Source of the DNA: G964020055 sp964020055
Lineage (GTDB): Bacteria; Pseudomonadota; Alphaproteobacteria; WRAU01; Hepatincolaceae
Reading direction: 5' to 3'
Assembly (NCBI GenBank): GCA_964020055.1
Contig: OZ026533.1
Span: 682,001-746,000, forward strand
DNA length: 64,000 nt
Shown here piece after piece: positions 35,201 to 41,597 of the stretch. A program made the position numbers and the translations under genes. Position 1 is the first letter of the stretch; each line of letters starts with the position of its first letter. Under the pieces are notes generated by a model. It was not told the origin of the DNA, did no database searches, and was given only the letters and a program-made list of their open reading frames with translations.

Positions 35201-36415
35201 AGCTTTAACAGTTAAATATATTTCGTTTAAAGCTTTTTCTCTAGTGTCAATTTTATCTGCTAATAGAGTATTTAATATATACGGTCCTACGTTAATATTA
35301 TCTATTAATAAAATTGTGAACTCAGAAATATTATTAGCTTTTAACAATTCTAAAACTTCTTCTGTTAACTCTGTTCCTGAGTATAATAATACTTCTTTAG
35401 TATCTGGTTTATATATAGTATTACCTAAGTATCTACCTACTAATTCAGTATTTTCAATAATTACAGATTTTATATCTAATTTAGATAATTTTCTTAGAAT
35501 CAATGTAGAAATCGTAGTTCCAGCTTGTACTAATACTGAATTATCTTTTGCATCTTTTAAGTCAAAAGATAATTTTCTTCCTTTATAAAATTCTGAAACA
35601 AAGTCTACTTTATATTCTTGTCCAATATTTTCTACAGATATTGTTTTGTAAAATGTAGATAAAATTTCATCATTATCCATACCTGTTATTAAATCTGGAT
35701 CTAAAGTTTTAGATTCTTTTTCAGCTTTCTTTTTTAATTCTTCTGTGTAATTAGAATCTAAAGATTTTAATAAAGCTGATAATGATATTTTTTTTCTTTT
35801 GTCTATTCTTATGTACAATAAATCTTTATTGTCAAATTCAATATCTAACCAAGAACCTACATGAGGAATTATACTTGCACTATAAAGTAATTTATCATAT
35901 GTATTTTTACCTTTATCATGATCAAAAAATATCCCTGGAGAACGATATATTTGAGAAACTATAACTCTTTCTGTTCCATTTATTATAAAAGAACCATTTT
36001 CTGTCATTAGAGGCAAGTCACACAAATAAACTTCTTTTTCTTGAATATCTTTTACAGAAACAGTTCCTATTTCTTTATTGATTTCATTTGTTGTTAACCT
36101 TAATCTTAACTTCAAAGGAGCTGAGTAATTAATTCCGCGTCTTTTTGATTCTACGATATCGTATTCTGGATCGTACAAATTATATTCCATAATTTCTAAC
36201 ATGCACTTTCCATCAGCACTGTTAACTGGGAAAATAGTTTTCAAAGCACCCTGCAATCCTATATCTTTTCTGTCTACAGGAGCAAGACCAGTTTGTAAGA
36301 ATTTTGCATAAGAATTCTTTTGCATTTCTATTAAATCAGGAATTTCTTTCGCTGATTCTATTTTATTATAATGTCTACGGATATTAAGATTAAGATTAAA
36401 GTTTAAACTTTGCAT
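32258..36415 (-). CDS. rpoB: DNA-directed RNA polymerase subunit beta
   Basis: Second-largest polymerase subunit (1,385 aa). The rifampicin-binding region reads [30 protein letters not shown], without the usual resistance substitutions; just after it GPKG replaces the common GPGG. Further blocks are [38 protein letters not shown] and the C-terminal [23 protein letters not shown]. It lies 110 bp after rplL, across a gap holding a perfect 18-bp hairpin. The length matches other alphaproteobacterial RpoB. Confidence 0.98.
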   Translation of the reverse strand: [1385 protein letters not shown]

Positions 36416-36453
36416 TAGAAACCTAGTAATTTGTTAAGTCTTGATGTAAATGT

Positions 36454-36495
36454 AAGAGTACTACGTCATTTATAAAAAAATGACGTAGTACTCTT
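36454..36495 (-). promoter_or_regulatory. Perfect 18-bp inverted repeat between rplL and rpoB (attenuator or RNase III-site candidate)
   Basis: The arms at 36454-36471 and 36478-36495 are exact reverse complements with a 6-nt loop. In the transcript the 5' arm begins AAGAGTACTACGTC. No U-run follows in the rpoB direction, so a classical rho-independent terminator is unlikely. In E. coli the rplL-rpoB gap holds a partial attenuator and an RNase III processing hairpin, which adjusts the ratio of L7/L12 to beta; a similar role is inferred here from position. Confidence 0.65.
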
Positions 36496-36525
36496 GAATA
36501 TCTTGTAAAAGATAAAAGTTATAAA

Positions 36526-36891
36526 CTATTTAAGTTCTACTTTTGCACCTGCTGCTTCAAGTTTTGTTTTCATTTCTTCAGCTTCAGCTTTAGATACTCC
36601 TGATTTAACAATTTTTGGTAATTCAGTAGTTAAAGCTTTTGATTCAGTTAAACCTAAACCAGTCATAGCTCTAATTTCTTTAATTACAGGAACAGCTGTT
36701 GCTACAGATGTAATTACAACATCAAATTCAGTTTGTTCTGCAACTGCTTCTGCGGCTCCACCTGCTGCTGCTGGTGCTGCTGCTGCAACTGCTGTTACAC
36801 CCCATTTTTCTTCTAAAGCTTTAGATAATTCTGCAGCTTCCATTACTGTTAAAGTTGATAATTCTTCAACTAATTTTTCGATTTTAGACAT
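36526..36891 (-). CDS. rplL: 50S ribosomal protein L7/L12
   Basis: Multi-copy stalk protein that recruits translational GTPases. The N-terminal dimerisation domain (EELSTLTVMEAAELSKALEEKWG, about residues 9-31) leads through an alanine/glycine-rich hinge (AAAAPAAAGGAAEAV) to the C-terminal factor-binding domain (TEFDVVI...GLGLTESKAL...AKVELK). The 121-aa length is normal. It sits between rplJ and rpoB in the rif gene order. Confidence 0.97.
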   Translation of the reverse strand: MSKIEKLVEELSTLTVMEAAELSKALEEKWGVTAVAAAAPAAAGGAAEAVAEQTEFDVVITSVATAVPVIKEIRAMTGLGLTESKALTTELPKIVKSGVSKAEAEEMKTKLEAAGAKVELK

Positions 36892-36923
36892 ATTTTTGAT
36901 TCCCTAAATATAAACTTATTTTT

Positions 36924-37430
36924 TTACTTACTAGCATATGCTTGTAATACACCTATAACATTAGTAGCTGGTGTTCTAGCAACAATAGCAATTTTCGTTG
37001 GAGCTGCAATAATCAAACCAACTATTTTTGCTCTAATCTCATCAAATGAAGGTAAGGTAGATAGTACTTTTAAATCATTTAATGATAATTTAGAACCAGT
37101 AAACGAACCTCCAATTAAAGATAAAGCTTCGTGTTTTTTTGAAAAAGAAGACAGTATCTTAGATGATGAAACAGGATCATTACCGTAAACAATAGCTGTT
37201 GGACCAACAAAGAATTCATCCAAATTGGCACAAGGCGTATCTTTTGCAGCAATAGAAGCAAGATTATTTTTTATAACCTTAAAACCTATGTCTGAAGAAT
37301 AAACCTTTTCTCTTAAATCTTCTAACTGTGCAACTGTTAATCCTTTGTACTGGACCACTGTAACAGAGCTATTTTCATTAAAAATAGTATTTAAGTCTTC
37401 AATAAGTTTTTGCTTTTCTAAGCGATTCAC
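36924..37430 (-). CDS. rplJ: 50S ribosomal protein L10
   Basis: Stalk-base protein that anchors the L7/L12 dimers; the L10-L7/L12 complex represses its own mRNA in E. coli. The N-terminal rRNA-binding domain includes SVTVVQYKGLTVAQLEDLREKV and FKVIKNNLASIA, and the C-terminal helix binds L7/L12. The 168-aa length is typical. A recognisable L10-type leader precedes it at 37495-37586, supporting autogenous control here. Confidence 0.96.
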   Translation of the reverse strand: MNRLEKQKLIEDLNTIFNENSSVTVVQYKGLTVAQLEDLREKVYSSDIGFKVIKNNLASIAAKDTPCANLDEFFVGPTAIVYGNDPVSSSKILSSFSKKHEALSLIGGSFTGSKLSLNDLKVLSTLPSFDEIRAKIVGLIIAAPTKIAIVARTPATNVIGVLQAYASK

Positions 37431-37494
37431 TTATTTTCTCCCATTGTTACAATTACAATATATTTACATATATTGGCGATGCTAACGCATCTAC

Positions 37495-37586
37495 TCTCCC
37501 AGTGAGTACCAGAATTAGAATACCAATTACTCACTGTCTGCTTAGGAAATTAAGATAATATAGAATATTACCACCTAAGGTCTTGG
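37495..37586 (-). promoter_or_regulatory. L10 (rplJ) autoregulatory mRNA leader
   Basis: The 178-bp gap between rplA and rplJ contains, in transcript orientation, CCAAGACC...AGG, CUUAAUUUCCUAAGCAGACAGUG and CACUGGGAGA in the order of the known L10 leader (Rfam L10_leader). That leader mimics the kinked L10-binding site of 23S rRNA. CAGUGAGUA pairs with UACUCACUG to close the second helix. A further small hairpin, GATGC-GTTA-GCATC, lies just downstream at 37478-37491. Recognition is from memory of the motif; a covariance search would settle it. Confidence 0.8.
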
Positions 37587-37608
37587 ACAAGATTTTAGCA
37601 ATCTTTAT

Positions 37609-38304
37609 CTATTTCACAATACCTGATAACTCTATAGGTAAACCAACACCCATAGTAGAAGTTAACACAGCTTTTATAAAATAGTTTCCTTTTACGGCTG
37701 TAGGCTTTGCTCTTTGTAATGCATCTATTAATGCTTTCGCATTTTCAACTAAAGCTTCTTTGCTGAAACTTAGCTTACCTACACCATTATGAATTATACC
37801 TTGTTTTTCAACCCTAAACTCAACCTGACCACTTTTAGCAGCTGATATAGCGTCTTTTACATTAACTGTAACACTACCTAATTTAGCATTAGGCATTAAA
37901 CCTTTAGGACCTAATATTTTAGCTACACGACCAATTAAAGCCATCATATCTGGAGTTGCTATACATTTTTGAAAATCAATTTCACCAGCTTCTATTTTAG
38001 CAACTAAATCATCTGAACCTACAATATCCGCTCCAGCATCTAAAGCTTCTTGAACTTTATCACCTTTTGCAAAGACTGCAACTTTAATGCTTTTACCTGT
38101 ACCATGAGGTAGCTGAACAACCCCTCTAACAAGCTGATCAGAATGTTGAGGATTAACACCAAGTCTTACAACTATATCTAGGGTTTCATCAAACTTTACA
38201 GTTGAATTATTTTTTAGTATTTCTATAGCTTCTTCTAAAGAATACGATTTATTTGTATCAACTTTACTTTTAAGAGTTTTAATTCTTTTACTTAATTTAG
38301 CCAT
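37609..38304 (-). CDS. rplA: 50S ribosomal protein L1
   Basis: Mobile L1-stalk protein that directs release of E-site tRNA; in E. coli it represses the L11 operon. Blocks KFDETLDIVVRLGVNPQHSDQLVRGVVQLPHGTGK, MALIGRVAKILGPKGLMPNAKLGSVT and VEFRVEKQGIIHNGVGKLSF are complete. The 231-aa length is normal. It follows rplK by 8 bp. Confidence 0.98.
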   Translation of the reverse strand: MAKLSKRIKTLKSKVDTNKSYSLEEAIEILKNNSTVKFDETLDIVVRLGVNPQHSDQLVRGVVQLPHGTGKSIKVAVFAKGDKVQEALDAGADIVGSDDLVAKIEAGEIDFQKCIATPDMMALIGRVAKILGPKGLMPNAKLGSVTVNVKDAISAAKSGQVEFRVEKQGIIHNGVGKLSFSKEALVENAKALIDALQRAKPTAVKGNYFIKAVLTSTMGVGLPIELSGIVK

Positions 38305-38312
38305 TATATTAC

Positions 38313-38738
38313 CTATTCCTGTACCTTTAAGCCCATAGAGCGAGCAGAACCTATAATCATTTTAGATGCAGCATCTATGCTACGTGCATTTAAATCTACC
38401 ATTTTTTCTTCTGCTATTTTCTTTATTTGGTCTAAAGTAATTTCACCAACAGTTTCTCTACCTGTAGTTTTTGCACCTTTAGAAATTTGTGATTCTTCTT
38501 TTAAATAATAAGAAACAGGAGGTTTTTTTGTAATAAACTCAAAACTACGATCTGAATAAACCGTAATAACAACAGGAGTTGGCACTCCTGGTTTGCCTGC
38601 TTGTGTGCGAGCATTGAAAGCTTTACAAAATTCCATAATATTAACACCTGCAGGCCCTAAGGTAGAACCTAAAGACGCCGGTGCAGCCTGACCTGATGGA
38701 ATTTGCGCCTTAATATAAGTTTGTATTTTTTTTGCCAT
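38313..38738 (-). CDS. rplK: 50S ribosomal protein L11
   Basis: GTPase-centre protein next to the factor-binding site and the thiostrepton site. Blocks are IKAQIPSGQAAPASLGSTLGPAGVNIMEFCKAFNART, VITVYSDRSFEFITKKPPVSYYL and the terminal AASKMIIGSARSMGL. Its 141-aa length is standard. It is preceded by a 150-bp gap that contains a near-consensus promoter at 38836-38864. Confidence 0.98.
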   Translation of the reverse strand: MAKKIQTYIKAQIPSGQAAPASLGSTLGPAGVNIMEFCKAFNARTQAGKPGVPTPVVITVYSDRSFEFITKKPPVSYYLKEESQISKGAKTTGRETVGEITLDQIKKIAEEKMVDLNARSIDAASKMIIGSARSMGLKVQE

Positions 38739-38835
38739 AATTATATACCTCTTTAAAGCAAGTAAATTTAATTTTAGTATTAAATTTAAGGTTATGTAGT
38801 GTGATTATTTGCGTATCTACTACAAAGCACATATG

Positions 38836-38864
38836 ATAATACATAAGTGAACAAATTTTGTCAA
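38836..38864 (-). promoter_or_regulatory. Sigma70-type promoter for the L11 operon (rplK-rplA)
   Basis: On the minus strand a perfect TTGACA (38859-38864) stands 17 nt before TATTAT (38836-38841), about 98 nt upstream of the rplK ATG and just after the nusG stop. This is the best promoter match seen in the window and corresponds to the well-known L11-operon promoter position between nusG and rplK in other bacteria. Confidence 0.75.
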
Positions 38865-38888
38865 GAAATATATACATATTGTAATATA

Positions 38889-39440
38889 TTAAGACAATTT
38901 TTCAATTTGCTTATATTCTAAGTCAACAGGAGTAGAACGACCAAATATTAAAACTGACACCCTGATTCTTTTTCTCAATTGATCTATATTTTCTATAACT
39001 CCTTTGAAATCGTAAAAAGGCTCACTAATTATTCTAACTTCTTCACCTACACTAAATGTTTCAATTATAGAATCTTCAGTAGTAGAGGCAGATTCAGAAT
39101 ACAATAAGAAATCCTCAACATCTTTCTCAGAAATTGAATAAGGTAAACCTTGACTATCTGGTTCACCAAGAAATTTAGAAACTCTTGGAACAGACAAAAT
39201 CAAAGATAATATTTCTTTGGTCAAATTCATTTTGATTAAAACATAACCGATTAATATCTTCTTACTAGCAAGTTGTTTTTTTACTTTTTCAGAAGCATTA
39301 TCAGATATTTTAACATTAGGCGCAGACATTTCAGAAACAAAGTCTGATAAGCCTTTTTCTAATAATTTTACATTTATTGTTTCAATAACTTTGTTCTCAA
39401 AACCTGAGTACACTTGAAGAACATACCACTTCATCAGCAT
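38889..39440 (-). CDS. nusG: Transcription elongation/antitermination factor NusG
   Basis: Binds the beta' clamp to stabilise elongation and couples transcription to Rho or the ribosome. The NGN domain spans about residues 3-115 (KWYVLQVYSGFENKV, KKILIGYVLIKMNLT). A C-terminal KOW domain follows (about 126-183, FSVGEEVRIISEPFYDFKGVIENID). AAAGGA lies close before the first ATG; a second ATG two codons on is an alternative start. The 183-aa length is normal. It is 10 bp after secE. Confidence 0.96.
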   Translation of the reverse strand: MLMKWYVLQVYSGFENKVIETINVKLLEKGLSDFVSEMSAPNVKISDNASEKVKKQLASKKILIGYVLIKMNLTKEILSLILSVPRVSKFLGEPDSQGLPYSISEKDVEDFLLYSESASTTEDSIIETFSVGEEVRIISEPFYDFKGVIENIDQLRKRIRVSVLIFGRSTPVDLEYKQIEKLS

Positions 39441-39450
39441 GAATCCTTTA

Positions 39451-39648
39451 TTAATTACTTAATAGACTAAGAAGAAAACCCACCACATAAGATAGTATCC
39501 AGTCTAAAGAAAAGAAAAACATAGCCATTACAAAAACCATTATGAAAACCATAAGAGTTATTGTTGCAGCCTGTTTTTTTGTTCCCCAGGTTACTCTGAA
39601 AAATTCTTGTTTTACTTGAGATAAAAATTGCAAAGCTGTTTTTATCAT
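39451..39648 (-). CDS. secE: Preprotein translocase subunit SecE
   Basis: Small clamp subunit of the SecYEG channel. An amphipathic cytoplasmic helix (TALQFLSQVKQEFFRVTWGTKKQA) with the invariant V-x-W-x-x-x-x-E/Q region precedes one membrane helix (TLMVFIMVFVMAMFFFSLDWILSYVV). This single-span form is usual outside enteric bacteria. The ATG at 39648 gives 65 aa; an in-frame TTG two codons upstream is better spaced from AAGGG and cannot be excluded. It lies between tRNA-Trp and nusG. Confidence 0.93.
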   Translation of the reverse strand: MIKTALQFLSQVKQEFFRVTWGTKKQAATITLMVFIMVFVMAMFFFSLDWILSYVVGFLLSLLSN

Positions 39649-39671
39649 ATACAACTATACCCTTATAAAAA

Positions 39672-39747
39672 TGGCAGGAGTGAAAGGACTTGAACCCTCA
39701 ACCCTCGGTTTTGGAGACCGATGCTCTACCAATTGAGCTACACTCCT
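39672..39747 (-). tRNA. trnW: tRNA-Trp (CCA anticodon)
   Basis: A full cloverleaf of 76 nt including an encoded 3' CCA. The acceptor stem AGGAGTG pairs with CACTCCT; discriminator G. The anticodon stem TCGGT/ACCGA encloses CTCCAAA, giving anticodon CCA. The T-arm contains GGGTTCAAGTCC. It lies between tuf copy 2 and secE, the standard alphaproteobacterial place, and is probably processed from a tuf-secE message. Confidence 0.97.
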
Positions 39748-39750
39748 ACA

Positions 39751-39770
39751 GAGCTGCCAAATGGCAGCTC
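39751..39770 (-). other. 8-bp perfect hairpin between tuf copy 2 and tRNA-Trp
   Basis: GAGCTGCC (39751-39758) and GGCAGCTC (39763-39770) are exact complements with a 4-nt loop, ending 3 nt before the tRNA 5' end. It is the most GC-rich structure in its surroundings. There is no U-run after it, and the downstream secE needs read-through, so an RNA-processing role is more likely than termination. It stands exactly where the tuf duplication ends. Confidence 0.55.
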
Positions 39771-39771
39771 G

Positions 39772-41005
39772 TAATCAACCTTATTATTTAATAATTTTAG
39801 TTACAATACCAGAACCAACTGTTTTACTACCTTCTCTAATAGCAAATCTTAAGTTTTCTGATATCGGTGATGGCGATATTAATTTAACATCACAAACTAT
39901 ATTGTCACCTGGCATAGCCATTTCAGTTCCATCTTTTAAAAACACTTCACCTGTTACGTTTGACGTTCTAAAGTAAAACTGTGGACGGTATTTAGATAAA
40001 AATGGCGTATGTCTTCCGTTTTCCGCTTTTGTTAAAATATACATTTGAGCTTCAAACTCTGTATAAGCTTTTAACTTACCTGGCTCTGACAATACTCTAC
40101 CTTTTCTTGCATCTTCTGTGCTAACACCTCTTAACAATGCTCCAATATTGAAACCTGCTTGAGCTTCATCTAAAAACTTACGAAACATTTCTATATCTGT
40201 TACTGTAGTTTTAATTGTGTCACCAAATCCTACTATCTCAACTTCAGCATTCTTTTTAATTATTCCTGCTTCAACTTTACCTGTTGCTACTGTTCCTCTT
40301 CCTGAGATTGTAAAACTATCTTCTATCGGCATCAAAAACGGCAAGCCTGTTTTAGCTTCTGGTTGTGGAATGTAAGAATCTACTGCTTCCATAAGCTTAA
40401 GTATTGCATCTTCACCTAATTCTTTATCAGTTCCTTCTAAAGCTGCTAACGCTGAACCTCTTATAAATGGAATATCATCGCCTGGGAAGTCGTTTTTACT
40501 TAACTCTTCTCTTATTTCCATTTCAACTAGTTCTAGCATTTCTTCGTCTTTCATCACGTCGCATTTATTTAAAAACACAACCATTGCCGGAACTCCAACC
40601 TGCTTTGCTAACAAAATATGCTCTTTAGTTTGAGGCATTGGACCATCTGTTGCTGCAACAACTAATATTGCTCCATCCATTTGCGCCGCACCTGTTATCA
40701 TGTTTTTAACATAGTCGGCATGACCTGGACAGTCTACGTGTGCATAATGTCTTTTGTCTGTTCTGTATTCAATATGCGCTGCATTAATTGTAATACCTCT
40801 TTCTTTTTCTTCTGGAGCTTTATCTATCTCATCAAATTTCTTTGTTTCTCCACCAAACTTACTTGACAACACTTTACTTATCGCTGCTGTCAATGTAGTT
40901 TTACCATGATCTACGTGACCTATCGTTCCTATGTTACAATGCGGTAACGATGTATCAAACTTCTCTTTAGCCATTTACTTTTCTCTCTCTAATGTTTTTT
41001 ATATA
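39772..41005. repeat. tuf duplication block, copy 2 (1,234 bp)
   Basis: Partner of 23762-24995 at a constant offset of 16,010 bp. The rpsJ Shine-Dalgarno remnant (TAAGGTTGATTA) is retained after tuf although no rpsJ follows here, which points to copy 1 as the donor of at least this edge. Exact identity, including untranslated edges, suggests ongoing or recent gene conversion. Confidence 0.95.
39784..40974 (-). CDS. tuf: Translation elongation factor Tu, copy 2
   Basis: Second full 396-aa EF-Tu, identical in protein sequence to copy 1, with intact GHVDHGKT, DCPGHAD and NKCD GTP-binding motifs. It occupies the tufB position: downstream of tRNA-Tyr and tRNA-Gly and upstream of tRNA-Trp-secE-nusG. 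The upstream gap (41006-41122) differs from copy 1 and has a TATAAT-like box at 41050-41055 on the minus strand, so the copies may be expressed independently. Two tuf genes are common in proteobacteria but are often reduced to one in obligate intracellular lineages. Confidence 0.98.
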   Translation of the reverse strand: MAKEKFDTSLPHCNIGTIGHVDHGKTTLTAAISKVLSSKFGGETKKFDEIDKAPEEKERGITINAAHIEYRTDKRHYAHVDCPGHADYVKNMITGAAQMDGAILVVAATDGPMPQTKEHILLAKQVGVPAMVVFLNKCDVMKDEEMLELVEMEIREELSKNDFPGDDIPFIRGSALAALEGTDKELGEDAILKLMEAVDSYIPQPEAKTGLPFLMPIEDSFTISGRGTVATGKVEAGIIKKNAEVEIVGFGDTIKTTVTDIEMFRKFLDEAQAGFNIGALLRGVSTEDARKGRVLSEPGKLKAYTEFEAQMYILTKAENGRHTPFLSKYRPQFYFRTSNVTGEVFLKDGTEMAMPGDNIVCDVKLISPSPISENLRFAIREGSKTVGSGIVTKIIK

Positions 41006-41049
41006 AAAAATATTATTTTAAATTATCTATTAAAAGGTATATGTATTTT

Positions 41050-41055
41050 ATTATA
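41050..41055 (-). promoter_or_regulatory. TATAAT -10 box candidate ahead of tuf copy 2
   Basis: A perfect TATAAT on the minus strand, about 76 nt before the tuf ATG and downstream of tRNA-Gly. The best -35 candidate, TTGTAT, is 19 nt away and weak. Transcription could also arrive from the tRNA-Tyr/Gly promoter, so this is tentative. Confidence 0.35.
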
Positions 41056-41122
41056 TAACGATTTTTCCAGTCTAATACAATAAATTAATTTCACAAGTAT
41101 GCTATAACTGTACTAGAAACGA

Positions 41123-41196
41123 TGGAGCGGGCGAAGGGAATCGAACCCTCGTCTTAAGCTTGGAAGGCTTCGGCTTTACCATTAAGCTACGCCCGC
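41123..41196 (-). tRNA. trnG: tRNA-Gly (TCC anticodon)
   Basis: 74 nt including an encoded CCA. The acceptor stem GCGGGCG pairs with CGCCCGC; discriminator T. The anticodon loop CTTCCAA gives UCC. The T-arm reads GAGGGTTCGATTCCCTT. The first base pair of the anticodon stem looks mismatched (G-A). It lies between tRNA-Tyr and tuf, as in E. coli and Rickettsia. Confidence 0.95.
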
Positions 41197-41231
41197 AAAC
41201 TACACTATGTGAATAATTTTTCTTATAAATA

Positions 41232-41318
41232 TGGTGGGCAGAATAGGATTCGAACCTATGTAGGCGTACGCCAACGGGTTTACAGCCCGCCTCCTTTAGC
41301 CACTCGGACATCTGCCCA
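41232..41318 (-). tRNA. trnY: tRNA-Tyr (GTA anticodon)
   Basis: 87 nt including an encoded CCA, with the long variable arm (TTGGCGTACGCC) expected of class II bacterial tRNA-Tyr. The acceptor stem TGGGCAG pairs with CTGCCCA. Anticodon stem GCGGG/CCCGT encloses CTGTAAA, anticodon GTA. It is the first gene of the tRNA-Tyr/tRNA-Gly/tuf cluster. Confidence 0.96.
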
Positions 41319-41319
41319 G

Positions 41320-41350
41320 CAGGATGACACAAAATCATCCTGTCATTATA
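41320..41350 (-). promoter_or_regulatory. tRNA-Tyr leader: TATAAT box and abutting hairpin
   Basis: A perfect minus-strand TATAAT at 41345-41350 lies about 27 nt before the tRNA 5' end. Between them CAGGATGA (41320-41327) and TCATCCTG (41335-41342) form an 8-bp perfect hairpin ending 1 nt from the mature tRNA. A start site 6-8 nt after the -10 box would fall inside the first arm, so the element could be DNA-level or only partly transcribed. A TTGAAA is 20 nt upstream of the -10 box. Confidence 0.5.
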
Positions 41351-41597
41351 CTAATATATATTTATAATTATTTCAACATATTTTTATATATATTTTTGAA
41401 ACACTTAAATGTAATCGATGCATGTATGTTTTAGAGACCATTAAGTAATTGATATACATATTATTTATGCCATTTTTGTTAGCTTCATTGCTCATGTAGT
41501 ATATTCTAATTCTCTTCGTAAGAGTTTTTCTATAACTCTTTATTTATTGTGTGTATAATAAAATTCTGCAATTAAAAATATAACCATTACAACAAGT

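Noticed and set aside
41102..41338. Minus-strand open frame of 78 codons
   Set aside because: It spans tRNA-Gly and tRNA-Tyr exactly; the tRNAs explain the sequence.
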